A stretch of 64,000 bases of DNA. It comes from an uncultured Bacteroidia bacterium (GTDB lineage Bacteria > Bacteroidota > Bacteroidia > Bacteroidales > Prolixibacteraceae). A model generated the notes under the pieces. The model searched no databases. It had not been told where the DNA came from and saw only the letters and a list, made by a program, of their open reading frames with translations. Of this stretch, positions 44,777 to 53,760 are shown in pieces. A program made the position numbers and the translations under genes. The DNA lies in the NCBI GenBank assembly GCA_903907075.1, contig CAIVMQ010000111.1:1-64000 (forward strand), given 5' to 3'. How positions within the stretch are numbered: position 1 is the stretch's first letter; every line of letters begins with the position of its first letter.

Positions 44777-47107
44777 ATGAAAGATTATATCATACATGAC
44801 GGATGGAAGATTATCGAAGAGACATTCCATCCCGAATATAACAAAATTACTGAGAGCATAATGAGCCTTGGGAACGGAAGGATTGGTCATCGCGCCAATT
44901 TTGAAGAACGGTTCTCAGGCGATACGCTTCAGGGAAATTACGTTGCCGGGGTATATTATCCCGACAAGACACGTGTGGGATGGTGGAAAAATGGCTATCC
45001 CAACTATTTTGCAAAAGTTTTAAATGCTGCCAATTGGATCGGCATTGACATAAAAATTGGAACTGAAACACTCGATTTGAATACTGCCGAGATCGTGGAA
45101 TTCAAACGAGAATTAAATATGCAGCATGGTCAATTAAAACGCGAGTTTACAGCAAAACTACCTTCAGGAAATAGCGTTAAAGTTGTGACAACGCGGTTTG
45201 TGAGTATTGTCAATTCGGAGATCGGCGCCATAAGCTATACCCTTACGGCACTTAACTTTACTGATAAGATCACCCTTACACCATACATCGATTTTGATGT
45301 GCGTAATGAGGATTCCAATTACGACGAAAAATTTTGGGATGAAGTTGATGTGAATGTAAAACCCGGAGAAGGATATATCATCTCCGAGGTACGCAAAACG
45401 CTCTTTCAGGTTTGTGCCGGCATGAAGATTAATATCTTGTCCAACGGAAAGAAAATTGAGTTCTCTGCCGATGTTGAAAATCGTACAAAATTTATTGCCA
45501 ATATCATTCCTCTTGTAATTAAGGAGGGAGAATCAATCACGATCGAGAAGTTTGGAATTAGCATCTCTTCGGAAAACTTTCCCAAAGAGCAGCTGATGAA
45601 AACAGCTATGATCCATTTAAATACAGCCTTTAATAAAGGCTATAAGCAGCTGGAGCTTGAACATACACAGGCATGGCTTGAGAAATGGAAAACCAGCGAC
45701 ATAAGTATCGAGGGGGATATTGCCGCTCAACAAGGAATTCGGTTTAATATCTTTCAACTTCATCAAACCTATACCGGCGAAGATGAGCGACTAAATATTG
45801 GCCCCAAAGGGTTTACGGGCGAAAAATACGGAGGCTCTACCTACTGGGATACCGAGGCGTTCTGCCTTCCGTTTTATCTGGCAACAGCTCCGATTGAAGT
45901 TTCAAGGAATTTACTTAAATACAGGCATAAGCATCTTACTAAGGCGATCGAGAATGCAGCAACTTTAGGCTTTAATAAAGGTGCGGCTCTCTATCCTATG
46001 GTAACCATGAATGGCGAGGAGTGTCATAATGAATGGGAAATCACCTTTGAAGAGATACATCGAAATGGTGCTATTGCCTATGCGATATTCAATTACATCC
46101 GCTATACCGGTGATAAAGAATATCTGGCACCTAAAGGATTTGAAGTACTATTAGCCATTTCCCGTTTTTGGGCACAGCGGGTAAACTGGTCGGAAGAGCG
46201 GCAGAAATATGTTATCCTGGGAGTTACCGGTCCCAACGAGTACGAGAATAATGTGAATAATAACTTTCACACAAACCGGATTGCACAGTGGACCCTCGAA
46301 TACACACTTAAGGCTATTGAATACCTCAAAGAACATCATCAGGCATTATATAACGAATTAACGGTTAAATGGAACTTTAACGAGGCGCAGGAGACACCCC
46401 TGTGGAATAAGATTATTAAGGAAATACACCTTCCCTACGATGCTAAAAAAGGGATCTTTCTTCAGCAAGATGGATTTTTGGATAAAACATTAACAACAAC
46501 GGCTGAGATACCAAAGTCAGAACGCCCCTTGAACCAAAATTGGTCGTGGGATAGGATTCTCCGATCGCCCTATATCAAGCAAGCCGACACGCTTCAGAGC
46601 ATGTTTATCTTTGAAGATCAGTACTCAAAAGAGGTCATAAAGAAGCATTTCGATTTTTATGAGCCTTATACTGTTCATGAGTCCTCGCTTTCACCTTGTA
46701 TTCATACCATTCTAGCAGGTGCTATCGGTTACGAAGAGAAGGCCTATGAACTTTATCTGCGCACTGCCCGCCTCGATCTTGATGATTACAATAACGACAC
46801 TTCCGACGGCTGCCATATCACCTCGATGGGTGGAACATGGATGGCATTCGTAAAAGGATTTGGCGGAATGCGGGTTAAAGAAGACATGATATCATTCGCT
46901 CCGTTTATCCCACATAATTGGAGCTTCTACTCCTTTAGGATTAACTTTAGAAATACTACGTTGCAAATAAATGTTACGAAAGATACTATCGGCATTGAAA
47001 ATTTAACCCCTCATGAACTAACCTTATTAGTCTACGACAAGGAAGAATTTATTGTCGGAGAACAAAAAATAGAAGTTCCACTTAAACAATATGGCTATGA
47101 ATTTTAA
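44777..47107 (+). CDS. GH65 maltose phosphorylase
   Basis: The 776-residue protein is a glycoside hydrolase family 65 enzyme that splits maltose (or a related disaccharide such as kojibiose or trehalose) with phosphate into glucose and beta-glucose-1-phosphate. The N-terminal beta-sandwich starts with a typical NKITESIMSLGNGRIGHRANFEE. The (alpha/alpha)6 barrel has GSTYWDTEAFCLPFYLAT and the catalytic acid E488 in TGPNEYENN. No signal peptide, so cytoplasmic. pgmB beside it fits beta-glucose-1-phosphate release. Family and neighbours favour maltose, but the sequence does not settle the disaccharide. Confidence 0.93.
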   Translation: MKDYIIHDGWKIIEETFHPEYNKITESIMSLGNGRIGHRANFEERFSGDTLQGNYVAGVYYPDKTRVGWWKNGYPNYFAKVLNAANWIGIDIKIGTETLDLNTAEIVEFKRELNMQHGQLKREFTAKLPSGNSVKVVTTRFVSIVNSEIGAISYTLTALNFTDKITLTPYIDFDVRNEDSNYDEKFWDEVDVNVKPGEGYIISEVRKTLFQVCAGMKINILSNGKKIEFSADVENRTKFIANIIPLVIKEGESITIEKFGISISSENFPKEQLMKTAMIHLNTAFNKGYKQLELEHTQAWLEKWKTSDISIEGDIAAQQGIRFNIFQLHQTYTGEDERLNIGPKGFTGEKYGGSTYWDTEAFCLPFYLATAPIEVSRNLLKYRHKHLTKAIENAATLGFNKGAALYPMVTMNGEECHNEWEITFEEIHRNGAIAYAIFNYIRYTGDKEYLAPKGFEVLLAISRFWAQRVNWSEERQKYVILGVTGPNEYENNVNNNFHTNRIAQWTLEYTLKAIEYLKEHHQALYNELTVKWNFNEAQETPLWNKIIKEIHLPYDAKKGIFLQQDGFLDKTLTTTAEIPKSERPLNQNWSWDRILRSPYIKQADTLQSMFIFEDQYSKEVIKKHFDFYEPYTVHESSLSPCIHTILAGAIGYEEKAYELYLRTARLDLDDYNNDTSDGCHITSMGGTWMAFVKGFGGMRVKEDMISFAPFIPHNWSFYSFRINFRNTTLQINVTKDTIGIENLTPHELTLLVYDKEEFIVGEQKIEVPLKQYGYEF

Positions 47108-48959
47108 AGAACTTACAATCGCAAAAATTGCATTCGTAGTATTGGTATTAATTGCGGGAATACCATCTTTTGGTGTTACAAAAAAGCCAACATTAAATAG
47201 GGTTGAGCCTCCATTCTGGTGGAGTGGTTTTAAAAATCCTGCTCTTCAATTAATGATTTATGGTGATGGGATTTCAACTACAAAACCCGAAATTACCTAC
47301 CCGGGTGTTACCCTGGTTTCCTCTACCTCGGTGGAGAATCCAAACTACCTCTTTCTTAATCTGCAATTGTCTCCCGATGTAAAATCCGGGAAATTTGAAA
47401 TCCTGTTTAAGCAAAACGGAAAAACTGTTGTTTCCTCATCCTATGAGCTAAAACCTCGGGAAAAAGGGTCTGCGCAACGGGTCGGATTTAACAGCACAGA
47501 TGTGATGTACCTAATTATGCCCGATCGGTTTGCCAATGGTGACCCTTCGAATGATTCAAAAGACGATCAGTTGGATAAGGCCAACCGGAATGATCCCAAT
47601 GGACGTCATGGCGGAGATATCAAAGGGATTCAGGACCACCTCGACTATATTAAAGAGAATGGATATACCGCACTTTGGATTAATCCAGTGCTCGAGAATA
47701 ATATGCCGCAGGTATCTTACCATGGTTATTCGACTACCGATTTCTATAAAGTTGATAGCCGTTTTGGCACCAACGACGATTACCGCCAACTAAGTTCGGA
47801 GGCAAAGAAAAGAGGGATAAAGATGGTGATGGATATGATCTTTAATCACTGCGGATTAAGTCATTGGTGGATGAAAGATATGCCGATGAAGGATTGGATC
47901 AATGGATATCCGAACTATCGAATCACAAATCACAAAAAGGCAACAGTACAGGACCCCTATGTTTCGCATAGTGATGAATCCGAATTTACCGATGGATGGT
48001 TTGTGCCGAGTATGCCCGATCTAAACCAGCGCAATCCTTACATGGCTACCTACCTAATTCAGAACTCAATCTGGTGGATTGAAAATGTTGGCTTAGATGG
48101 CATCAGAATGGATACCTACCCCTATCCCGATAAAGAGATGATGGCCAACTGGACCCGTCAGGTGATGGAGGAGTACCCTAATTTCAATATGGTTGGAGAA
48201 GAGTGGAATACCAATCCTGCTGCAGTTGCATTTTGGCAAAAAGGAAAGATTAATCCAAATGGATATATCTCCTCCCTTACCAGTTTGATGGATTTTCCTA
48301 TTCAAAATGCAATTGTCAAATCGATGAATGAAGGGTGGGGATTTAATCACCTCTACGAAACTTTGGCGCAAGACTTTCAATATCCTAAAGCAGACAATCT
48401 GGTTGTATTTGCCGAGAATCACGATACGGAGCGCTATTTCAGTGCAATAGGAGAAAACATCCCTAAGTTAAAGGCGGCAATGACCTTTCTTATGACAACC
48501 CGTGGGATTCCTCAGGTATATAATGGCGGTGAGATACTGATGACCGGATTAAAAAATGATGGCGATGGTAAAATGCGTAAAGACTTTCCCGGTGGATGGC
48601 AAGATGATGCGGTGAATGGGTTTACCGGCGCCGGATTAACTGCTGATCAGAAAGAATTTCAACAGTTCTTAAAACAACTGGTCAACTGGAGAAAAAACAA
48701 AAGCCTTATTCATCATGGAAAATTAAAACACTACTTCCCCATGGATAATATGTATGTCTATTTCAGGTACGACGACAAAGAGTCTATCATGGTCATTCTA
48801 AATACAAATACGCAGAACAAAACATTAAATACTGTGCGATTTGCCGAATCACTTCAGGGATTTACTTCTGGCAAAGAAGTTATAAGTGGCGCTCAGTTTA
48901 ACGATCTAAATAGTATTATAGTCCCGGGAAAAACTTCTCTGATTCTTGAGTTAAAATAA
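47091..48959 (+). CDS. SusA-like GH13 enzyme (neopullulanase/cyclomaltodextrinase type)
   Basis: The 622-residue protein starts with a hydrophobic signal (IAKIAFVVLVLIAGIPSFG), then the Cyc-maltodex N-domain (RVEPPFWWSGFKNPALQLMIYG), the GH13 barrel and a small C-domain. Catalytic residues are D341 in GLDGIRMDTYPYPD, E370 in NMVGEEWN and D445 in FAENHDTER. It should act in the periplasm, trimming imported maltodextrins to maltose for the inner-membrane transporter. It overlaps the GH65 gene by 17 bases, so translation is coupled although the products act in different compartments. Confidence 0.93.
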   Translation: MAMNFKELTIAKIAFVVLVLIAGIPSFGVTKKPTLNRVEPPFWWSGFKNPALQLMIYGDGISTTKPEITYPGVTLVSSTSVENPNYLFLNLQLSPDVKSGKFEILFKQNGKTVVSSSYELKPREKGSAQRVGFNSTDVMYLIMPDRFANGDPSNDSKDDQLDKANRNDPNGRHGGDIKGIQDHLDYIKENGYTALWINPVLENNMPQVSYHGYSTTDFYKVDSRFGTNDDYRQLSSEAKKRGIKMVMDMIFNHCGLSHWWMKDMPMKDWINGYPNYRITNHKKATVQDPYVSHSDESEFTDGWFVPSMPDLNQRNPYMATYLIQNSIWWIENVGLDGIRMDTYPYPDKEMMANWTRQVMEEYPNFNMVGEEWNTNPAAVAFWQKGKINPNGYISSLTSLMDFPIQNAIVKSMNEGWGFNHLYETLAQDFQYPKADNLVVFAENHDTERYFSAIGENIPKLKAAMTFLMTTRGIPQVYNGGEILMTGLKNDGDGKMRKDFPGGWQDDAVNGFTGAGLTADQKEFQQFLKQLVNWRKNKSLIHHGKLKHYFPMDNMYVYFRYDDKESIMVILNTNTQNKTLNTVRFAESLQGFTSGKEVISGAQFNDLNSIIVPGKTSLILELK

Positions 48960-49010
48960 ACCACTAAGAATAGGCTATGCGATAGTTAGATAAATAACTT
49001 GGTACCCCAT

Positions 49011-49053
49011 AAAAAGAGGTGAACTATTACTATGAAATAGTTCACCTCTTTTT
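49011..49053. terminator. Strong bidirectional intrinsic terminator
   Basis: AAAAAGAGGTGAACTATT (49011-49028) pairs perfectly over 18 bases with its complement at 49036-49053 around a 7-base loop. A-run on one side and T-run on the other allow it to end both the maltodextrin operon and the pit operon. Confidence 0.95.
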
Positions 49054-49071
49054 GTTGGATAAAAGATTTTG

Positions 49072-50115
49072 TTATCCTAATCCAATCAGGTTAAAAACCC
49101 AGAAGAGGAATGCCGCTAAGAGCATCGAAACAGGAATGGTAAGGATCCAGGCATAGAGCAGATTCACAGTTACTCCCCAGCGGACAGCAGATACCCTTTT
49201 AGTTAATCCCACCCCCATAATAGCACCGGTAATCGTATGGGTCGTACTCACAGGAATACCAAAAGCCTCTGTACCAAATAGCATCATTGCTCCTGCACCT
49301 TCGGCTGCAACACCCTCAAAAGGTGTGAGTTTGGTAATCTTACCTCCCATAGTACGGATAATTCGCCACCCACCAAGAAGAGTCCCTGCTGAAATAGCAG
49401 TATAACATCCATAGACAATCCACAGTGGGATGGCATGAATCTTGCCATCGACAAAGGTTATTTGTGCCCAGTGAGGTATTAACGCAGGATCAACAGTCTT
49501 AAAATAGACGAGTAATGCCGCAGAGATAATTCCCATTACCTTCTGGGCATCGTTACCGCCATGGCCAAGACTAAATAATGCAGAAGAGAGCAGCTGACCA
49601 ACTTTAAACCAGCGTTTCAGCCTATATGGATTAAAGCTCTTAAATATCCAAAGTAAGATAATGGATAAGAAATAAGATAAAAACATTCCAATCAAAGGAG
49701 CTAAGAAGATAAATGCTGCAATCTTCATGATTTTTTCTGAGTGAACGACTCCCCATCCGGCATAGGCGATAGCGGCTCCGGCAAAACCGCCCACAAGGGT
49801 ATGCGACGAACTCGAAGGAATTCCCAGGTACCAGGTTATCAGGTTCCAAATTATTGCTGCAATAACCCCTGCCAGGATAACCTGAAGATTGATAAATTTG
49901 GTATCAACAACTTTGGCTATTGTATCAACAATATGAAGTTCAAATATAGCATAAGCTGCAAAGTTGAAGAATGCGGCCCAAATAACAGCCTGAATAGGGG
50001 TTAACACCTTAGTTGAAACAACAGTAGCAATTGAATTTGCCGCATCGTGAAAACCATTGATAAAATCAAAAATAAAAGCCAGTATAATAATGGCAATTAA
50101 TAGTGTAAAATTCAT
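49072..50115 (-). CDS. pit: Low-affinity inorganic phosphate transporter (Pit family)
   Basis: The 347-residue PiT-family protein has ten to twelve helices and the two family signatures: NGFHDAANSIATVVSTK near residue 20 and GAEAFGIPVSTTHTI-like FGTEAFGIPVSTTHTITG near the C-terminus. It moves phosphate or metal-phosphate with cations. It follows the DUF47 gene by 6 bases, the usual PiT partner. Confidence 0.95.
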   Translation of the reverse strand: MNFTLLIAIIILAFIFDFINGFHDAANSIATVVSTKVLTPIQAVIWAAFFNFAAYAIFELHIVDTIAKVVDTKFINLQVILAGVIAAIIWNLITWYLGIPSSSSHTLVGGFAGAAIAYAGWGVVHSEKIMKIAAFIFLAPLIGMFLSYFLSIILLWIFKSFNPYRLKRWFKVGQLLSSALFSLGHGGNDAQKVMGIISAALLVYFKTVDPALIPHWAQITFVDGKIHAIPLWIVYGCYTAISAGTLLGGWRIIRTMGGKITKLTPFEGVAAEGAGAMMLFGTEAFGIPVSTTHTITGAIMGVGLTKRVSAVRWGVTVNLLYAWILTIPVSMLLAAFLFWVFNLIGLG

Positions 50116-50121
50116 GACTCC

Positions 50122-50769
50122 TTAGGATATTTTAACCATAATTGATGAAAAGACATTGGCAACATCATCACATTTGTCAATCGCCTTTTCAAGGGAGGCC
50201 AATATATCACGTTTCTTGATTAGGTTTATCGCGTTGGTCTCCAACTCAAAAAGATTGGAAAGGTATTCCTGGTATAGATAATCGACTTCACTTTCGTAGG
50301 TGCTAATTGTGGCACACGATTCTGCAAATTTCAAGAAATCAGAGGCATTTTTTACACTGCGAAGGACTAATTGAATCTCCAGATTTGCCGAATGGATATA
50401 ATTTGCAATCTTAGTAAATTCCTCAGGGAAAGTTGGCAGTTTATAGAAATGGGTCCGAATAGCTGCGGTATGGATGTAATCCACAACATCGTCCATTGTA
50501 GAAATTAGCTGATGGATATCTTCCCTGTCAAACGGGGTTATAAAGGTCCCATTCAATTGCACTAATAATTGATGGGTGATAGTATCCCCTTTATGCTCAG
50601 CCTCCTTAATCAATTTAATAAAAACTTCGCGCTCTGCGAGATCATTCTCGCCCATTAATTTAATTAGTAAATCAGATGCGACAACAAGATTATCTGCCGC
50701 TTCGATAAATAATGGAAAGAACTTACGATCCTTTGGAACAAGGAATCCAAAAACTTTGTCCAGATTCAT
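50122..50769 (-). CDS. DUF47 (PhoU-like) Pit accessory protein
   Basis: The 215-residue all-helical protein belongs to the DUF47/TIGR00153 family of PhoU-like regulators. It shows LIKEAEHKGDTITHQLLVQLNGTFITPFDREDIH and MDDVVDYIHTAA with the acidic metal-cluster motifs. It is encoded just before pit and probably adjusts its activity. No membrane segment. Confidence 0.93.
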   Translation of the reverse strand: MNLDKVFGFLVPKDRKFFPLFIEAADNLVVASDLLIKLMGENDLAEREVFIKLIKEAEHKGDTITHQLLVQLNGTFITPFDREDIHQLISTMDDVVDYIHTAAIRTHFYKLPTFPEEFTKIANYIHSANLEIQLVLRSVKNASDFLKFAESCATISTYESEVDYLYQEYLSNLFELETNAINLIKKRDILASLEKAIDKCDDVANVFSSIMVKIS

Positions 50770-50938
50770 ACTCTTTTTAGTTTAATTAGTTTTATTAGAA
50801 TTTGACCGCTAATTTAGATTAATCTCTCGGTGAATTATCAAGATTATATCTTTAAAATGAAAATTTAGTGGGATTTACCTCAATTAAATTTTATTGCTTG
50901 GATAGATCCAGAAGCAGAATAGGCTTAGTCATTGTTTT

Positions 50939-51721
50939 TCAAGACTTTGTGTAGGAAACAAAATCGCGGGTAGCCTTTAAAAGATTTACTGTCTGAAGAA
51001 GAAGGTGCTTCGTTTCGGACATTACTCCAAAATATAGTACTGAATTTCTGCTATTGGTCTCTTTTCTTTTAATCCTGCGGATATATCGATTTTCTTGATC
51101 TCTCATGAATTCAAGCACCTCTTTCCGTTTGACAATCAGCTCATCAATCTGCTCAAACCGCGAAACCCGGATAATATGAAGCGCGAAATTTAGAAAATCT
51201 GTCACTTGATTACTAAACTCGGTTAATTCGGCATATTGATTATCGGTAAAAGGTTTATGATCGGTCAATAGGTGATCATGAAGGGGTCGAACCACATATT
51301 TAATAGAGTGAGCCATCTCACGCAGGTAATCAACAATCTGAACATAATAATGTCCCGTCTCGATTGAATCGTGCTGTAGCTGTTGAATTATCCGATAGGT
51401 ATTGGCTTTAAGTTTTCTCGCGCGCTGGTTAAACTCTTCAATCTCAACTTCAATCTCCTCAAAGAGTTTAATGTTTTCGCTCTGAAATCCTGACATTCCC
51501 AAATAGTAGGCTTTGGAAATCATTATGATGGCATTGGAAGAATCTTCAGTTGTCTTCACCAAAACATTCTCGGCCTTTATGGGGGAATCAGAAAACTCAT
51601 CTATATCGGTAATACCCGATTCCTTTTTGGAAAGCGCCTTAGTCCTACGTGAAGAACGCAATAGGACCCAAGTCACAAACATTCCCAGCAGAAACCACAG
51701 AAGGGGATAAAATCTTTCCAT
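50939..51721 (-). CDS. Membrane-anchored PhoU-like helical protein
   Basis: The 260-residue protein has one N-terminal membrane helix (FYPLLWFLLGMFVTWVLLR, about 3-21), a linker (22-60), then long amphipathic helices with a pattern like the C-terminal PhoU-like domain of Bacteroidota Na/Pi cotransporters, for example YLREMAHSIKYVVRPLHDHL and a KPFTDNQYAEL segment. There is no transporter domain, so it looks like that regulatory domain freed and given its own membrane anchor. It sits 169 bases upstream of the DUF47-pit genes on the same strand and divergent from phoR-phoB. A role in phosphate sensing is an inference from context. Confidence 0.7.
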   Translation of the reverse strand: MERFYPLLWFLLGMFVTWVLLRSSRRTKALSKKESGITDIDEFSDSPIKAENVLVKTTEDSSNAIIMISKAYYLGMSGFQSENIKLFEEIEVEIEEFNQRARKLKANTYRIIQQLQHDSIETGHYYVQIVDYLREMAHSIKYVVRPLHDHLLTDHKPFTDNQYAELTEFSNQVTDFLNFALHIIRVSRFEQIDELIVKRKEVLEFMRDQENRYIRRIKRKETNSRNSVLYFGVMSETKHLLLQTVNLLKATRDFVSYTKS

Positions 51722-51823
51722 TTAACTATTGCGTTTTTCTAACCGACAAATATATTTCCTAGCGAGCACCAAAAGTGCTGTTTCAATATTAAATAAATGT
51801 TAATAAGTGAAAAAAGCTAAAAA

Positions 51824-51854
51824 TTGGAAGGTAGGGGATTTAAATTTAACTTTG
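51824..51854 (+). promoter_or_regulatory. Promoter of phoR (TTG-N20-TAACTTTG)
   Basis: A -33 TTG (51824-51826) and a perfect -7 TAACTTTG (51847-51854) are separated by 20 bases, the best complete Bacteroidota-type promoter in the window. The phoR ATG is 29 bases downstream. Confidence 0.8.
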
Positions 51855-51882
51855 CCTGCTCGAAAATACTAATTAGTAAGTT

Positions 51883-52932
51883 ATGGTCCCTCTCAAAACA
51901 AGCACTCCACAAAAACTATCCATTACTTCCTCAACCATTATTACCGCCTTTTCAGCTTTACTTATGATAACGGCACATTGGTTGGGCTGGACATTATGGT
52001 CGGCATTGTTTATTCCGGTGATCTTTCTGATTGGTTATTTCACCAATCTCTATATGCTCTCGGTGCTGATAAACGAGAAAATAACCCCTATCTATAAAAC
52101 GATCAGTGAAGTTCCTATCGAGATGAAACGGATGACTAAATTAATTCATGGCAATAGAGATATTATTGCGGAAGTTGATCAGGAGGTGAAACTCTGGGCT
52201 GAAGATAAGCTTGCAGAGATCGATCGTTTGCGTGAACTGGAGAAGTACCGTAAAGATTTCGTTGGGAATGTCTCTCATGAATTAAAGACGCCTATCTTTA
52301 ATATACAAGGCTATATTCTCACGCTGCTCGATGGAGGTCTCGAGGATCCTAAAATAAACAGGCTTTATTTGGAGCGGACTGAGAAGAGCATCGACCGGAT
52401 GATAAGTGTTGTAGAAGATCTTGAATCGATTACCAAACTTGAATCGGGAGAGTTAAAGATCAATATGGAACCTTTTGACCTGATAAAGCTTACTGAAGAT
52501 GTTTTTGATTTTGAGTTACGTGACTCAAAAGAGCGAAGGATCAGCATGAATCTGGTTGTCACCGCAAATAAACCGGTGATTGTGATGGCCGATAAGACCC
52601 GGATATTTGAGGTGCTCAGCAATCTTGTTGGAAATGCGATCAAATATGGTAAAAAAGGGGGTAATGTGAATGTTGTTTTCTACGATATGGACAAGATGGT
52701 GATGATCGAGGTGAGTGATGATGGTATCGGCATCGAGAAAAAAGATATTATCCGCATTTTTGAGCGGTTTTACCGTGTCGACAAGAGCCGATCACGAATT
52801 CAAGGTGGGACTGGGTTGGGGCTATCCATTGTGAAACATATCATCGAGGCACATGAGCAGACCATACACGTAAAGAGTCAGATTGACAAAGGAACAACCT
52901 TCACCTTTATGCTTGAAAAATACAGCAAATAA
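51883..52932 (+). CDS. phoR: PhoR-type sensor histidine kinase
   Basis: The 349-residue protein has two membrane helices (about 13-31 and 38-60), a short linker without a PAS domain, a HisKA domain with the phosphorylated His132 in GNVSHELKTPIFN, and an ATPase domain with N box NLVGNAIKYG, DDGIGIE and GGTGLGLSIVKH. Its nearest partner is the response regulator 84 bases on. Gene order and neighbours (pit, PhoU-like proteins) support phosphate sensing as PhoR, though the sensor part is minimal and could take its input from another protein. Confidence 0.88.
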   Translation: MVPLKTSTPQKLSITSSTIITAFSALLMITAHWLGWTLWSALFIPVIFLIGYFTNLYMLSVLINEKITPIYKTISEVPIEMKRMTKLIHGNRDIIAEVDQEVKLWAEDKLAEIDRLRELEKYRKDFVGNVSHELKTPIFNIQGYILTLLDGGLEDPKINRLYLERTEKSIDRMISVVEDLESITKLESGELKINMEPFDLIKLTEDVFDFELRDSKERRISMNLVVTANKPVIVMADKTRIFEVLSNLVGNAIKYGKKGGNVNVVFYDMDKMVMIEVSDDGIGIEKKDIIRIFERFYRVDKSRSRIQGGTGLGLSIVKHIIEAHEQTIHVKSQIDKGTTFTFMLEKYSK

Positions 52933-53016
52933 AATAATACGATCCGATATTTTCATATTCCAAATAATTCCTATATTTCGTTCACCAAACTAGTACATTC
53001 AATATATTAAAAACAA

Positions 53017-53718
53017 ATGGTAGAAAAAGACAATACACCTCGAATACTTCTGGTCGACGATGAAGAAGACATCTTAGAATTTGTAAGTTATAATTTACAA
53101 CGCGAGGGCTTTCGTGTTTATTCTGCCCGCAATGGTCTTGAGGCTATTGAAATGGCTGGGAAAGTAAAACCTGATCTTGTGATTCTAGATGTGATGATGC
53201 CTGAGATGGATGGGATTGCAGCATGCGAAGAGATCAGAAAGCTCCCCAATTGCAAGAATGTTGTGATTGCCTTTTTAACGGCACGCGGAGAAGATTATTC
53301 TCAGATTGCAGGTTTTGAGGCTGGCGCCGATGACTATATCACGAAGCCAGTCCGTCCAAAAGTATTAATAAGTCGCGTAAAAGCATTGCTAAAGAGAACG
53401 GGAGGAGTAACTGCCGAAAGCGTTGAAAATAGCAAGATTTTAAATATTGGAGATCTTGTGATTGATAAAGAGCGTTATCTTCTGATCATCGGGGGTAAAG
53501 AGCTCACGCTGCCAAGAAAAGAGTTTGAACTACTCTCGTTGTTAGTTTCCAAGCCCGATAAAGTTTTTACCCGCGACGAGATCTACAAAGCAGTCTGGGG
53601 TAATAATGTAATTGTTGGCGACCGAACCATTGATGTACATATCCGAAAATTACGTGAGAAAATTGGCAACGACCATATCAGAACCCTTAAAGGTATAGGA
53701 TATAAATTTATAAGCTAG
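53017..53718 (+). CDS. phoB: PhoB-type response regulator
   Basis: The 233-residue OmpR/PhoB regulator has a receiver domain with the acidic pair in LLVDDEED, phospho-acceptor D58 in VILDVMMPEMDG and K110 in YITKPVRP, and a winged-helix domain with ELTLPRKEFELLSLL and GDRTIDVHIRKLREKIG. Partner of the upstream kinase. The genes are co-transcribed or read from a weak -7 site near 52972-52979 (TATATTTC). It is convergent with rpoN. Confidence 0.9.
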   Translation: MVEKDNTPRILLVDDEEDILEFVSYNLQREGFRVYSARNGLEAIEMAGKVKPDLVILDVMMPEMDGIAACEEIRKLPNCKNVVIAFLTARGEDYSQIAGFEAGADDYITKPVRPKVLISRVKALLKRTGGVTAESVENSKILNIGDLVIDKERYLLIIGGKELTLPRKEFELLSLLVSKPDKVFTRDEIYKAVWGNNVIVGDRTIDVHIRKLREKIGNDHIRTLKGIGYKFIS

Positions 53719-53760
53719 AATTTAGTTCCGGACAAAAACAAAATCTCGCACTTTAAATCC

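Noticed and set aside
50310-50330. Possible sigma-54 promoter (TGGCAC) inside the DUF47 gene
   Set aside because: The -12 TTGC is not at the right distance and the site is in coding sequence.
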